Source of the DNA: an uncultured Roseburia sp.
GTDB lineage: Bacteria > Bacillota > Clostridia > Lachnospirales > Lachnospiraceae
Reading direction: 5' to 3'
Assembly (NCBI GenBank): GCA_947649645.1
Contig: CANSSP010000009.1
Span: forward strand, 1 to 64,000
Length of the DNA stretch: 64,000 nt
Under the pieces are notes generated by a model. The model was not told the DNA's origin. It saw nothing but the letters and a program-made list of their open reading frames with translations, and made no database searches. Position 1 is the first letter of the stretch. Every line of letters begins with the position of its first letter. This document shows positions 8,439 to 17,735 of the stretch, in pieces. The position numbers were made by a program, and so were the translations under genes.

Positions 8439-9671
8439 ATGGTGGGGAATGTAATCGTAGGACAGTCGGGCGGACCGACTGCGGTGATCAATTCAAGTCT
8501 CGCAGGGGTTTATAAGACGGCGAAGGATCTGGGCGCCGGGACGGTGTACGGTATGAGACACGGCATCCAGGGATTTCTGGAAAAAAAGATTGTGGATATG
8601 GACGAGAAAATCCGCTCCGATATGGATCTGGAGCTTCTTAAGAGGACGCCGTCCGCGTTTCTGGGCTCCTGCAGGTATAAGCTGCCCGAGATCGGCGACG
8701 ACAGGGAGCTGTACGACAGGATTTTTGAAATATTAAATGAGTATGATATCACTGCATTTTTTTACATCGGCGGAAATGATTCCATGGACACGATCAAAAA
8801 GCTGTCGGATTATGCCATTATTATCAACAGTGATATCCGCTTTATCGGTGTTCCAAAGACCATTGACAACGACCTGGCCGTGACGGATCATACGCCGGGG
8901 TTTGGCAGCGCTGCAAAATTTATCGCTTCCGTCTCCAAGGAGATTATAAGGGACGGTCTTGTCTATGATGTCAAAAATGTGACGATCGTCGAAATAATGG
9001 GGCGGAATGCCGGATGGCTGACAGGAGCGGCGGCGCTTGCAAAATGTGAGGATTGCGAGGGCGTCGATCTTTTGTACCTTCCGGAGATTCCGTTTGATGT
9101 GGATGCTTTTGTGGAAAAAGTCGGCAGACTGCTTGAGGAGAAGAATTCGATTGTGGTCGCCGTCTCCGAGGGAATCCGGACGGCGGACGGCAGATATGTG
9201 TTTGAACTCACAAATCATACGGAATATGTCGATGCGTTCGGCCACAAGCAGCTCAGCGGCACGGCGCGCTATCTCTCGATGCTGGTCAGCGGGAAGTTTG
9301 GCTGTAAGTCCAGATCGATAGAACTCGCCACGCTTCAGAGATGCGCCGGACATCTGACTTCCCGCGTTGATATCACGGAGGCGTATCAGGTGGGAGGATC
9401 GGCTGTCAAAGCGGCATTCGAAGGAGAAACCGGAAAGATGGTGATTTTAAAAAGGGTGTCCAGTGATCCTTATATCTGCACGACGGATCTCTATGACGTA
9501 CATAAGATCGCCAATGTCGAGAAAAAAGTGCCGTCTGAGTGGATCATTGACGACGGTACGAATGTGAGTCAGAAGCTTGTCAGTTACATCAGGCCGCTGA
9601 TTCAGGCGGAGCTCACACCGATTATGATTACGGGCCAGCCGCGTCATATCGTCATCGACATGGAGTCGTAA
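8439..9671 (+). CDS. pfp: Pyrophosphate-dependent 6-phosphofructokinase
   Basis: A 410-residue phosphofructokinase that transfers phosphate to fructose 6-phosphate in glycolysis. The frame opens earlier (8388), but the ATG at 8439 behind TCGGGAGG gives the standard N-terminus MVGNVIVGQSGGPT. The nucleotide/PPi loop reads GGNDS (111-115): D114 replaces the glycine of ATP-dependent enzymes (GGDGS), the known marker of PPi use. The catalytic base is D143 in PKTIDNDLAVTDHTPGFGS. PPi use makes the step reversible and saves ATP, common in anaerobic Clostridia. Donor choice is inferred from the motif only. Confidence 0.9.
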   Translation: MVGNVIVGQSGGPTAVINSSLAGVYKTAKDLGAGTVYGMRHGIQGFLEKKIVDMDEKIRSDMDLELLKRTPSAFLGSCRYKLPEIGDDRELYDRIFEILNEYDITAFFYIGGNDSMDTIKKLSDYAIIINSDIRFIGVPKTIDNDLAVTDHTPGFGSAAKFIASVSKEIIRDGLVYDVKNVTIVEIMGRNAGWLTGAAALAKCEDCEGVDLLYLPEIPFDVDAFVEKVGRLLEEKNSIVVAVSEGIRTADGRYVFELTNHTEYVDAFGHKQLSGTARYLSMLVSGKFGCKSRSIELATLQRCAGHLTSRVDITEAYQVGGSAVKAAFEGETGKMVILKRVSSDPYICTTDLYDVHKIANVEKKVPSEWIIDDGTNVSQKLVSYIRPLIQAELTPIMITGQPRHIVIDMES

Positions 9672-9824
9672 AACGGGTGCGCTGATCGTCACTCCGGAAG
9701 AAGTTATCAGCTGCTTTCCTGGAATTGCGGATTAGTGTCAGTGAACCTGCTTCATGGCTCCGACGGGGAGAAATGAGCATCAGAATATCAGTTTAGGAAA
9801 GCAAATTTAGAAGGCGGGGTTTTT

Positions 9825-11645
9825 ATGAAAGAGAAAACAGTAAATGAGATGCAGAAGACGAGAGGGATTCACAGTCTGACGTTTATGCTGATCCTGACGA
9901 TCTGCGTCATGGTTTCCATTCCCACAGTCGGCCTGGCGTGTCTGGGTGTTTACTATCTGCGCCAGTCGATGGCTGAGTCGGTTGAGTCGTATGAAGAGTC
10001 CATGAGAGACGGCTATTCGATGGAAATCAAATCCCAGGTTCAGGGAGCACTGTCCGTGATTCAGAGTTTCTATGACAGGAGTCAGAGCGGCGAGATAACA
10101 GAAGAAGAAGCTAAGAAAATGGCGGCGGAGGCTGTCCGGGCCATGCGTTACAGGGATGATGCATCGGGGTATATCTGGATTGACGGGGAAGATTATATCC
10201 TGGTCATGCATCCGATCCTGACAGAGCAGGAGGGCAGCAACCGGTATGACCTGACGGATCAGAACGGCGTCAAAGTCACGCAGAGCGTTGTATCTGCGGC
10301 AAAGGGCGGAGGCGGATACAATGAATTTTACTTTACAAAATCAGACGGTGTGACGGTTGCGCCCAAGGTAGCCTATGCGCAGATGTTTGAACCCTGGGGC
10401 TGGGCGGTTGCGACCGGAAACTATGTAGATGAGATGAATGAAAAGATCGAGAGCAGAAAAGTCTCGATCGAGAACGATTTTTCGAAAATGCTGATGTTTT
10501 ACAGTGTTGCAGCGGTTGTGATGCTGGTTCTGGCACTGATTATATCCACGTTGATCGGGCTGAAGATTACAGGGGGCATTAAGCTGGTGGAGGCAAATCT
10601 CCGTCAGGCGGCGATGGGCGACTTGAGTTTTACCGTGAATCCCGCGCTGATGAGGCGGAGCGATGAGATCGGCGCAATGGCACGTTCTCTGGAAAACGTC
10701 CGCCAGTCCCTTGCGGGCATGCTCGGCAGTGTGCTTCACACCGGCGAGGCTCTGAATCAGAGCAGCGAAAAATTCAGCGAGAAATTCGGGCACATTTCAG
10801 ACAGCATTCGTAACACCAATCAGGCGATTGAAGATCTTGCGCTGGGAGCGACTAACCAGGCAAACGAGACCGAGACAGTGAATGCGAAGATTGTGGAGCT
10901 GGGAGAGGTCATCGAAATCGAAGAGAACGGCGTACATCGGCTGGAGAAAGCCGTATCCGCCATGGCAGAACATTCGGCGGGTGCCGCTGCGTGCATAAAA
11001 GAGCTTGATCATATTACAAAGACGACGATTGAGACCATCGATATCGTTTCCACACAGACGAATAAAAACAATGATTCGGCTGCCGATATCAATAAGACGA
11101 TTGAAATCATCAAAGGTCTGGCTTCCCAGACCAATCTGCTCTCTCTGAATGCCAGCATAGAGGCGGCCAGAGCGGGGGAAGCGGGCAGAGGATTTGCCGT
11201 TGTGGCAGAAGAGATCAGAAATCTTTCCGAGGAATCCTCCGGCAATGCCCAGGAGATTGAGGGAATTGTAAAAGAGCTGGTGAACAATGTGGAGGTTTCA
11301 GTCAGTAAGATGCAGGAAGTGACACGCAATGTACAGGAACAGCAGCGATGCCTGGATAAGACCAGGGAAGCATTCGGGTATTTAAAGAATGAGGTTGCCC
11401 TGGTGGAGGAAGTTACGAAAGAAATCGGCGGTCAGACCCAGATTTTAAATTCTCTCAAGCAGATCGTCACAGATTCCGTCAATAGTCTGGCGAGTGTGGT
11501 GGAAGAAAATGCGGCGTCCACGGAAGAGACAAGTGCCAGCATGATGCTTCTTTCCCAGACAATCGGCGAGTGCTCTTCGGATACGCAGGGACTGGTAGAG
11601 CTGAGCCGGCGGCAGAATGAGCAGGCAAGTAAATTTCAGTTGTAA
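9825..11645 (+). CDS. Methyl-accepting chemotaxis protein with Cache domain
   Basis: A 606-residue chemoreceptor. TM1 (about 18-40) and TM2 (about 223-246) enclose a periplasm-side Cache domain, with the sCache/dCache_2 signature [12 protein letters not shown] followed by VMHP and, later, [15 protein letters not shown]. This subfamily often binds small organic acids, but the ligand cannot be read here. A HAMP domain (about 247-300) leads into the cytoplasmic signalling coiled coil, with the hairpin tip [20 protein letters not shown] and [21 protein letters not shown] start behind AAGGCGGGG. No che or flagellar genes are in the window. The 153-base gap upstream shows no clear promoter. Confidence 0.95.
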   Translation: MKEKTVNEMQKTRGIHSLTFMLILTICVMVSIPTVGLACLGVYYLRQSMAESVESYEESMRDGYSMEIKSQVQGALSVIQSFYDRSQSGEITEEEAKKMAAEAVRAMRYRDDASGYIWIDGEDYILVMHPILTEQEGSNRYDLTDQNGVKVTQSVVSAAKGGGGYNEFYFTKSDGVTVAPKVAYAQMFEPWGWAVATGNYVDEMNEKIESRKVSIENDFSKMLMFYSVAAVVMLVLALIISTLIGLKITGGIKLVEANLRQAAMGDLSFTVNPALMRRSDEIGAMARSLENVRQSLAGMLGSVLHTGEALNQSSEKFSEKFGHISDSIRNTNQAIEDLALGATNQANETETVNAKIVELGEVIEIEENGVHRLEKAVSAMAEHSAGAAACIKELDHITKTTIETIDIVSTQTNKNNDSAADINKTIEIIKGLASQTNLLSLNASIEAARAGEAGRGFAVVAEEIRNLSEESSGNAQEIEGIVKELVNNVEVSVSKMQEVTRNVQEQQRCLDKTREAFGYLKNEVALVEEVTKEIGGQTQILNSLKQIVTDSVNSLASVVEENAASTEETSASMMLLSQTIGECSSDTQGLVELSRRQNEQASKFQL

Positions 11646-11658
11646 AGTGAAAAAAGAA

Positions 11659-11692
11659 GGTCTCTGTCATGTTATCATGGCAGGGCCTTTTT
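11659..11692 (+). terminator. Terminator after the chemoreceptor gene
   Basis: GGTCTCTGTCATG (11659-11671) pairs with CATGGCAGGGCC (11676-11687), including G-U pairs, around a TTAT loop, followed by TTTTT. It isolates the chemoreceptor from the operon that follows. Confidence 0.85.
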
Positions 11693-11848
11693 GTCTGGTA
11701 ATGGCGAAAACTGTGTCAGGGGATTCACGGGAAAGTATCTGTCTTTCCCATGAAACAAACGTCCTTCAGACAGGAGCACATTGTGTCGGGGACAGCAGGA
11801 AAATCAGATTACAGCAGAAGTTAAATTCCGGAAAAGCGACAAAGCAGA

Positions 11849-11877
11849 TTGTCCTTCCGATATATATCGTGTATAAT
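11849..11877 (+). promoter_or_regulatory. Promoter of the six-gene accessory operon
   Basis: -35 TTGTCC (11849-11854), 17-bp spacer, perfect -10 TATAAT (11872-11877). Transcription would begin near 11884, about 68 bases before the GTG start of the DUF2971 gene. No further promoter of this quality is seen before 21779, so the six genes to 21719 probably depend on it. Confidence 0.7.
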
Positions 11878-11951
11878 GATTGTTGTCGATAAAAGGGATA
11901 ATTTGTCATATCTGGAGTGCTGAGTTATGCCCGGAAGGAGGGACGGATGCT

Positions 11952-14429
11952 GTGGAGTTTCTGAATGAGAAAAGAGTTTTAAGAAACGGAAAACCGATAG
12001 AGACAGATGATGCGTTACTGGAGGAACAAATCCGGTTTGTTGAGCAGAAGATGGAAGCGTTAAAGGAAAGATGTGTCAGGCTGTATGCACATCACTACTA
12101 TGAGCGGAAAATGGATCATTATGACAAAAATATGAGGGAGGCGGAACGTCTCTGGTCCGATATCCGTTGTTGCAGATGGAGTGAACATACACAGATTCTG
12201 AATCTGTTTCAGGCAAAGGCGGATTGCATGTTCGGAAGTGTTTTTGTGGGAAAGCAGGATTATGACGAGGCGTTGTCTTACCTGGCCGAAGGAAAAGACC
12301 GGATAGAAAAGGACACGCTGCAATATCTTATACCGGAATATTATGTCAGAGCGGCGATTGAAATGGCAAAATGCTATATAGAAAAACACAGCCCGGCCAG
12401 TGTTCTTGACGATTGTCTGAAGAAAGCGGAAGAGGTGCTTACGGCGCAAAAACAGGAGATCTGTGCAAATTATGAGGCGTTTTATTACGATAAATTGTCA
12501 TTGGAACTGAAGTTTCAGAGGCTTTATGCCGTGATGGACAAATATACATTTGAACAGGAGGGAAGTGCCGGGAAAGCCTGGAAGATTCTTGAGGACGTCA
12601 TAAAACAGTATGAACAGCTTCCTGTATCCGCCAGTTTTCATACGGACTGTTATTTTTCTTACACTGACTGGAAAAGGAAGCAGGATGTTTCACTGCGGAC
12701 GACAAAGGGAGAATTTTTCAAAAATCTGTATTTTGCTGTCGGAGAAGGGATAAGGCTGGTAAAAAAGCAGAGTACGGCGAATCTTCCTCCCATTGTCGCC
12801 GGCCTGTGGGAGAATGTGAAGCAGGAAGCCTTTCTGGACCGCAAGGGGTGCGGTGCCGGAGAAGCGGGGATATGTCAGCTTCCGGCAGCTGACTGGGATA
12901 AGACAGAGAAAAAAGACTGGAGCGAAGAAGAACTGCGGAAACTGCAGAGATATTTTCTTGAGCTGACATTTTCTGTTTTTGCGCAGACCATAAAAGAATA
13001 TCCTGCAAATACGATCTGTCTGGACGATCTTGCGGCGCTGCTTTATGATTATAAGGACGGAGATAAAACAGATCAGAAAAAGCAATTTCTGCTTTATCTG
13101 ATTGAGAAATATCTGAGCAGAGACTACCAGAAAGAAACCGTCGAACAGTCGATAGAAGCGATCCTGGACAGAGTACTGGAAATTGAGAGAACAAACATGT
13201 TTGCCTTAAGCATCAGGGCGGAGATGGCAATGACCGATCCTGTCTCGGAAAGGATTGACGATTACCCGGCTCTGCGGCAGTATTCGTTAAAAAAGTGGTT
13301 TTCCAGCATGCTCAAAAGCGGTGTTCCCACCGGGCCGTTCCAGGAGATTGAGATCGCACTGCTTCAGCTATACCGATATGTGACCTGGTTTATGAACCGG
13401 GCGATCATCGACTGGAAGAAAGAGAAATGGGAGCATCTGGAAGTAGGACATTATACCAGAATGGCTGTGCTTCCTAAGCTGTACAATAAAAATCAGGATA
13501 CAAGGCTCAGGCTTCACAATGTGCATCACCTGAATGATCCTCTTGAGGGCGTGCTTCTGATCAACCGGCTGAGGGAAGCGGTTCCGGTGGAAGCGGATTC
13601 GCTGATTCAGACCCTGTGGGACAAATACAATTCGGACGAGGGCGGCGCGGTGCGCAATATGGTATATATGGGCAGTTTTACCAGCCGCCTGGATCATCTG
13701 AACATGTGGGACCGGTATGGAGACCGCCAGAAAGGGGTTGCGCTTTGTTTTGACGGTAAAGAATATTTTGACAAGGAGGCAAAGATATCTTTTGCGAAAA
13801 TGTCTACGAGCGGAAGTTATGGACGTTATAAGCTGGAAGATATCAGGTATCCGCTCTATATGGTTCTCTATCTGCCCGAGGAGAACAGAGGAGGGCTGGA
13901 GAAAGCAGAAGAGTATGCAAGTCACAGAAAAGCTGCTGCGAAGGCGGGGAATGATAAAAAAGAGGAAAGCTGGTGGGGGATGCAGGCGGATCTGATCCGT
14001 GATCTGATCCGCCTGGAAAAAAAGATCAGAGAATGTCTGGAAAAGATGCAGAAGGTTCTTAGGGAGATAGAAGAGGACGGCCGCGGGACAGAAGCGGAAT
14101 GCAGGATGTGCGAAAGGCTTAAGGATGAACTCTGCCATGCGATCATGGTGATACTTGACCTGGTCCGGTTTCTGATCAAAAGCGATAAATACCGGGATGA
14201 ACGCGAATTTCGTGTGATTCAGTATTCGGATGACCCGGAATGCGAAGGGGAAGGGACGGAGGTACCAAGGCTGTATATCCCGATTGAAAAAGAGCTGATC
14301 TACAAAAGAGTCTGTTTTGGGCCTCTTGTCAAGGATTTTGAGTCAAAGGCGGCTTATGTCCTGAATATCAAGAGAAATGGTGCAGATGTGGAAGTGCAGA
14401 AATCCGCCATCTCATTTAAAGAAGGATGA
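11952..14429 (+). CDS. Large helical-repeat protein with C-terminal DUF2971 domain
   Basis: About 825 residues. The frame opens upstream, but the GTG at 11952 follows GGAAGGAGGG at a normal distance. Residues 1-470 are mostly helical and charged, TPR-like in feel (paired helices around YDEALSYLAEGKDRIEKD), without a catalytic motif I recognise. The C-terminal part matches DUF2971: GHYTRM (H500, Y501), LNDPLEG, SFTSRLDHLNMWDRYG (S575, W586), GVALCFDG, REFRVIQY (E752) and a final KRVCFGP. The H-Y / S-F-T / E order recalls ADP-ribosyltransferase-type folds, but that is inference. Function unknown; DUF2971 proteins often sit in defence or accessory loci. It leads an operon whose next gene starts 13 bases downstream. 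It looks slightly more AT-rich than the genes behind it. Confidence 0.6.
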   Translation: MEFLNEKRVLRNGKPIETDDALLEEQIRFVEQKMEALKERCVRLYAHHYYERKMDHYDKNMREAERLWSDIRCCRWSEHTQILNLFQAKADCMFGSVFVGKQDYDEALSYLAEGKDRIEKDTLQYLIPEYYVRAAIEMAKCYIEKHSPASVLDDCLKKAEEVLTAQKQEICANYEAFYYDKLSLELKFQRLYAVMDKYTFEQEGSAGKAWKILEDVIKQYEQLPVSASFHTDCYFSYTDWKRKQDVSLRTTKGEFFKNLYFAVGEGIRLVKKQSTANLPPIVAGLWENVKQEAFLDRKGCGAGEAGICQLPAADWDKTEKKDWSEEELRKLQRYFLELTFSVFAQTIKEYPANTICLDDLAALLYDYKDGDKTDQKKQFLLYLIEKYLSRDYQKETVEQSIEAILDRVLEIERTNMFALSIRAEMAMTDPVSERIDDYPALRQYSLKKWFSSMLKSGVPTGPFQEIEIALLQLYRYVTWFMNRAIIDWKKEKWEHLEVGHYTRMAVLPKLYNKNQDTRLRLHNVHHLNDPLEGVLLINRLREAVPVEADSLIQTLWDKYNSDEGGAVRNMVYMGSFTSRLDHLNMWDRYGDRQKGVALCFDGKEYFDKEAKISFAKMSTSGSYGRYKLEDIRYPLYMVLYLPEENRGGLEKAEEYASHRKAAAKAGNDKKEESWWGMQADLIRDLIRLEKKIRECLEKMQKVLREIEEDGRGTEAECRMCERLKDELCHAIMVILDLVRFLIKSDKYRDEREFRVIQYSDDPECEGEGTEVPRLYIPIEKELIYKRVCFGPLVKDFESKAAYVLNIKRNGADVEVQKSAISFKEG

Positions 14430-14442
14430 AGAGGAGGCCTGG

Positions 14443-15162
14443 ATGCGGGAAGGAAATAAAATATTAATCACGGGGAGCACACACGGCATCGGAAAAGCTG
14501 CGGCGGAAAAGTTTCTCAGAGCAGGCTGGGAGGTATATGGCTGCGGAAGCAACCGCGATGATAAAAGAGGTCCGAAGATGGAAATGGACTATCCGCTGTT
14601 TCATTTTCAGTATGCGGATATTTCCGTCGAAGAGGAAGTGAGGACGCTCTTTGACTGGTGCAGCGAAGTGAATGCGGCTTTTAACAACGCCGGGACAGGT
14701 TGTGCCCCGGCGCCGGCGCACCGCATGGATTCTGGTGCGGCAAGGCGGATTCTGGAAGTGAATCTGCTCGGAACAGCGCTTTGCATGAAATACGAGTGTG
14801 CGCGGATGCTGCAGAAGGGCGGTGTGATCGTAAATAATTCGTCTGTGGCTGCGTTTCGGGCAGATACCGGGGCAGACCCTGTTTATGCCGCGGCGAAAGC
14901 GGGGATTCTGCGCCTTGCGGCGGAGGCGGCTGTCAGACCGGAGTACAGAGGCCGGATTCGTTTTTTTACCGTCATCCCCGGATGGATTGAAACGCGCATG
15001 ACGGCAGTGGATGACAAGAGTGAATGGGAGAAAAAGCTGCCCGGTGGGCGCGCGGGTACGCCGCAGGAGGTGGCGGAGCTGGTTTATCGGGTGATAACAG
15101 AACAGGACTGTTTTGATTCCGGGCAGGAATTTCACGTCAACGGAGGAGGGATTCTGGTGTGA
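14443..15162 (+). CDS. Short-chain dehydrogenase/reductase
   Basis: A 239-residue NAD(P)-dependent SDR. The frame extends 22 codons upstream, but the ATG at 14443 follows GAAGAGGAGG and begins just before the Rossmann strand. Signature elements are intact: ITGSTHGIG (cofactor loop), NNAG, the serine of VNNSSVAAF, and YAAAKAG (catalytic Y and K). A C-terminal FHVNGG segment is typical of classical SDRs. It overlaps the next gene by four bases (GTGA), so the two are translationally coupled. The substrate is unknown; in this context a sugar or polyol oxidation is plausible. Confidence 0.85.
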   Translation: MREGNKILITGSTHGIGKAAAEKFLRAGWEVYGCGSNRDDKRGPKMEMDYPLFHFQYADISVEEEVRTLFDWCSEVNAAFNNAGTGCAPAPAHRMDSGAARRILEVNLLGTALCMKYECARMLQKGGVIVNNSSVAAFRADTGADPVYAAAKAGILRLAAEAAVRPEYRGRIRFFTVIPGWIETRMTAVDDKSEWEKKLPGGRAGTPQEVAELVYRVITEQDCFDSGQEFHVNGGGILV

Positions 15163-17735
15163 GCGAAAGAAGAGCAGACAGGCAAAAACGAGTCAGCGGC
15201 GTCCTTATGGCATTAAGCTGTCTGCCGGGGGCTTATGGCATCGGAGATCTGGGAAAGGAAGCCAGGTGCGCGGCAGACTGGATGAAACGGGCCGGATTTA
15301 CACAGTGGTCGCTTCTTCCTCTGAATCCGACCAGCTATGGGGACAGTCCGTATCAGAGTCCCAGTGCATTTGCCGGAAGTATCAACTACATCTCGCCGGA
15401 GCTTCTGGGAGAGGACGGGCTGCTGGAGCCGGAGGAATTAAAACAGGCTGTTTCGGAGACGGACGGCAGGGTGGATTACGGCGAGCTGTTTGTGACGCGG
15501 CCGAAGCTTCTGCGCTGTGCTTTCCGGCATTTTACGGAGCAGGGAGGCCGTCAGCGGGCAGATTATCTGAAATTCAGCCGGGAAAATGAGGACTGGCTGA
15601 ATGATTATGCGGCCTTTATGGCGATTAAGGAAAAGATGGACTATCGTCCCTGGCAGCAGTGGCCCGAGGCGCTGGCTCACCGGAAAGAGCCGGAATATAC
15701 CCGGTACTTAATGCAGCGGAAAGAGGATATAACGTTCTGGAAATTTACCCAGTATCTTTTTTTCAGCCAGTGGATGCGGCTTAAGGAGTATGTCAACGCA
15801 CAGGGAATCGGACTGATCGGCGATATGCCTTTTTATGTCGCGCATGACAGCGCCGATGTCTGGAGCCACAGAGAGCTGTTCGCCGTGAGCCGGAAGACTG
15901 GAAGAACAGTGATGTGGGCCGGGGTTCCCGCAGACTGTTTTTCGGGCCGCGACCGCAACTGGGGAAATCCGGTCTATGCGTGGGAAGGCCATGAGGCGGA
16001 AAATTACCGGTGGTTCAGAAGGCGGATACAGGTCAGCGGGACGATGTATGACGGACTGCGGATCGATCATGTGATCGCGGCAAGACGCTATTTCGGGATC
16101 CGGGACGGGGAGAAAACAGGGGCGTGGTATGACGGTCCGGACCTAAACGGGAATCAGTTTACCCAGGCAATCCAGGAGGAGGCGAAACAGGCCGGACTGT
16201 CTGTGATTGCGGAAGATCTGGGGGAGATTCCGCCGGGCTTAAGAGAGCGGATGCATGAGATCGGATGGCCGGGGATGCGTGTCTTACAATTTGCTTTTAC
16301 GGGTGCATACGGGCCTAAAAGCAATCACCTTCCGTTTTACCACGATAAGGAGATGGTGGTCTATACCGGAACACACGACCACCCGACGCTGAAAACATTT
16401 CTGGAAAAGAAAACAGACGCAGAGCTGCAGTATATGAAATGGTGGACCGGGGAGCACGCGCGCGAGGCACTCAGATGGGCGCTGATTGAGGAGGCGTATA
16501 AGTCGGTGGCCAGTCAGGTGATTCTTCCGGTCCAGGACATACTGGGGTATGGGGATGAGGCCCGGCTGGTCTTTACGGAGGAACCGGAGCGCTCCTGGAA
16601 GTGGAGACTGAAAAGTCTGTCTGCGTTCTCGGAAGAAGCGGCCCGCAGGATGAAAAAAACGGCAGTCCTTACGGGAAGGTATGACGATACAGAAGACGCG
16701 CCGGAAAGCACGGCAAAGGACCGGACTGTCATACTGGTCACGGGCGCTTCCGGTTTTATCGGGACGAATCTGACCGGATGGCTTTTAAAAGAAGGGTATG
16801 CCGTGATCGCAGTGGACACGGAAAGGCCGCAGATTTCCTATGAGGGGTACCGGCAGAGCACGGGCATCGGAACGGATGTCTGTGCGTTTGATCTTCTGAC
16901 GGTAAACGGAGATATCGGGGATGAAAAGCTTCTGGACGGGATTTTCCGGTATGAGATCGGATATGTAATCCATCTGGCTGCGATTTCGACAATCCAGCTT
17001 GGGGCTGTCAGCTATGAGAAAACGATGCGCGTGAATGTGGAGGGTACGCGGGGGCTACTTCGGGCGGTGGAGAAAGCGGGCGGTGTGAAAGGATTTGTCT
17101 ATGCGTCGACCGACAAGGTTTACGGAGAGATGAAGGCGCAGGCGTATACGGAGGAGATGCCGCTGCAACCATCTGTTTCCCCGTATGATCTTTCAAAAGC
17201 ACAGGCGGACGAACTGGTGCGAAGGTGGTCGAAAGAGCGCGGAGGGCACGGGATTGTACTTCGTTTCTGCAATATTTACGGGAAATACGACCGGAAAGCG
17301 ACACGTATTGTTCCCGCAACGATGCAGGCTCTGCTGAAAAACCAGGGTTGTGTGCTTCGGATGTTCCGCGATGAAAAAGGACATGTCCGCAATTTCAGGC
17401 GGGATTTTCTGTATGTGGATGATCTGTGCGGGGCGATCTGTGACATATTAAAGAAACTGGAAACGTGGAATCGGGAAAAGGCAGACGCGATGTGGGGGGA
17501 GGCATTTAATCTCGGAACAAAGCAGTCCTGCCCCATGGATGAGGTGATTTATAAGATGCAGATGCTGACCGGCATCCATACGCTTCCGCGGATAGAACTG
17601 ACGGAAGCGGGAGGAGAGGTCATGCAGCAATGTATGGATTATTCCAGGGCGCGGAATGTTTTTGGGTTTGTGCCGCAGACATCTCTTGATGAGGGACTTG
17701 CGGCCGTTGCGGAATGGTGGAAAGGAAATCTATGA
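15159..17735 (+). CDS. Fusion: GH77 4-alpha-glucanotransferase and NAD-dependent sugar epimerase
   Basis: An unbroken 858-residue frame joining two enzymes. Residues about 10-490 are a GH77 amylomaltase-like domain with all three catalytic acids in place: D303 (LRIDH), E352 (IAEDLG) and D407 (THDH). These lie about ten residues later than in the 500-residue Thermus enzyme, so the domain is full length. The usual FRG after RIDH is replaced by VIAARRYFGI. A charged linker (about 490-522) leads to an extended SDR epimerase/dehydratase: TGASGFIG (528-535), YASTDKVYGE and the catalytic Y676-K680 (YDLSK), then RFCNIYG. GTG start behind CGGAGGAGGG. It overlaps the SDR gene and the next gene by four bases each. 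I know of no standard protein with this pairing. Confidence 0.88.
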   Translation: MSERRADRQKRVSGVLMALSCLPGAYGIGDLGKEARCAADWMKRAGFTQWSLLPLNPTSYGDSPYQSPSAFAGSINYISPELLGEDGLLEPEELKQAVSETDGRVDYGELFVTRPKLLRCAFRHFTEQGGRQRADYLKFSRENEDWLNDYAAFMAIKEKMDYRPWQQWPEALAHRKEPEYTRYLMQRKEDITFWKFTQYLFFSQWMRLKEYVNAQGIGLIGDMPFYVAHDSADVWSHRELFAVSRKTGRTVMWAGVPADCFSGRDRNWGNPVYAWEGHEAENYRWFRRRIQVSGTMYDGLRIDHVIAARRYFGIRDGEKTGAWYDGPDLNGNQFTQAIQEEAKQAGLSVIAEDLGEIPPGLRERMHEIGWPGMRVLQFAFTGAYGPKSNHLPFYHDKEMVVYTGTHDHPTLKTFLEKKTDAELQYMKWWTGEHAREALRWALIEEAYKSVASQVILPVQDILGYGDEARLVFTEEPERSWKWRLKSLSAFSEEAARRMKKTAVLTGRYDDTEDAPESTAKDRTVILVTGASGFIGTNLTGWLLKEGYAVIAVDTERPQISYEGYRQSTGIGTDVCAFDLLTVNGDIGDEKLLDGIFRYEIGYVIHLAAISTIQLGAVSYEKTMRVNVEGTRGLLRAVEKAGGVKGFVYASTDKVYGEMKAQAYTEEMPLQPSVSPYDLSKAQADELVRRWSKERGGHGIVLRFCNIYGKYDRKATRIVPATMQALLKNQGCVLRMFRDEKGHVRNFRRDFLYVDDLCGAICDILKKLETWNREKADAMWGEAFNLGTKQSCPMDEVIYKMQMLTGIHTLPRIELTEAGGEVMQQCMDYSRARNVFGFVPQTSLDEGLAAVAEWWKGNL

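Noticed and set aside
9672-9824. Possible riboswitch before the chemoreceptor gene
   Set aside because: I looked for c-di-GMP-type conserved blocks and found none; no convincing stem is visible.
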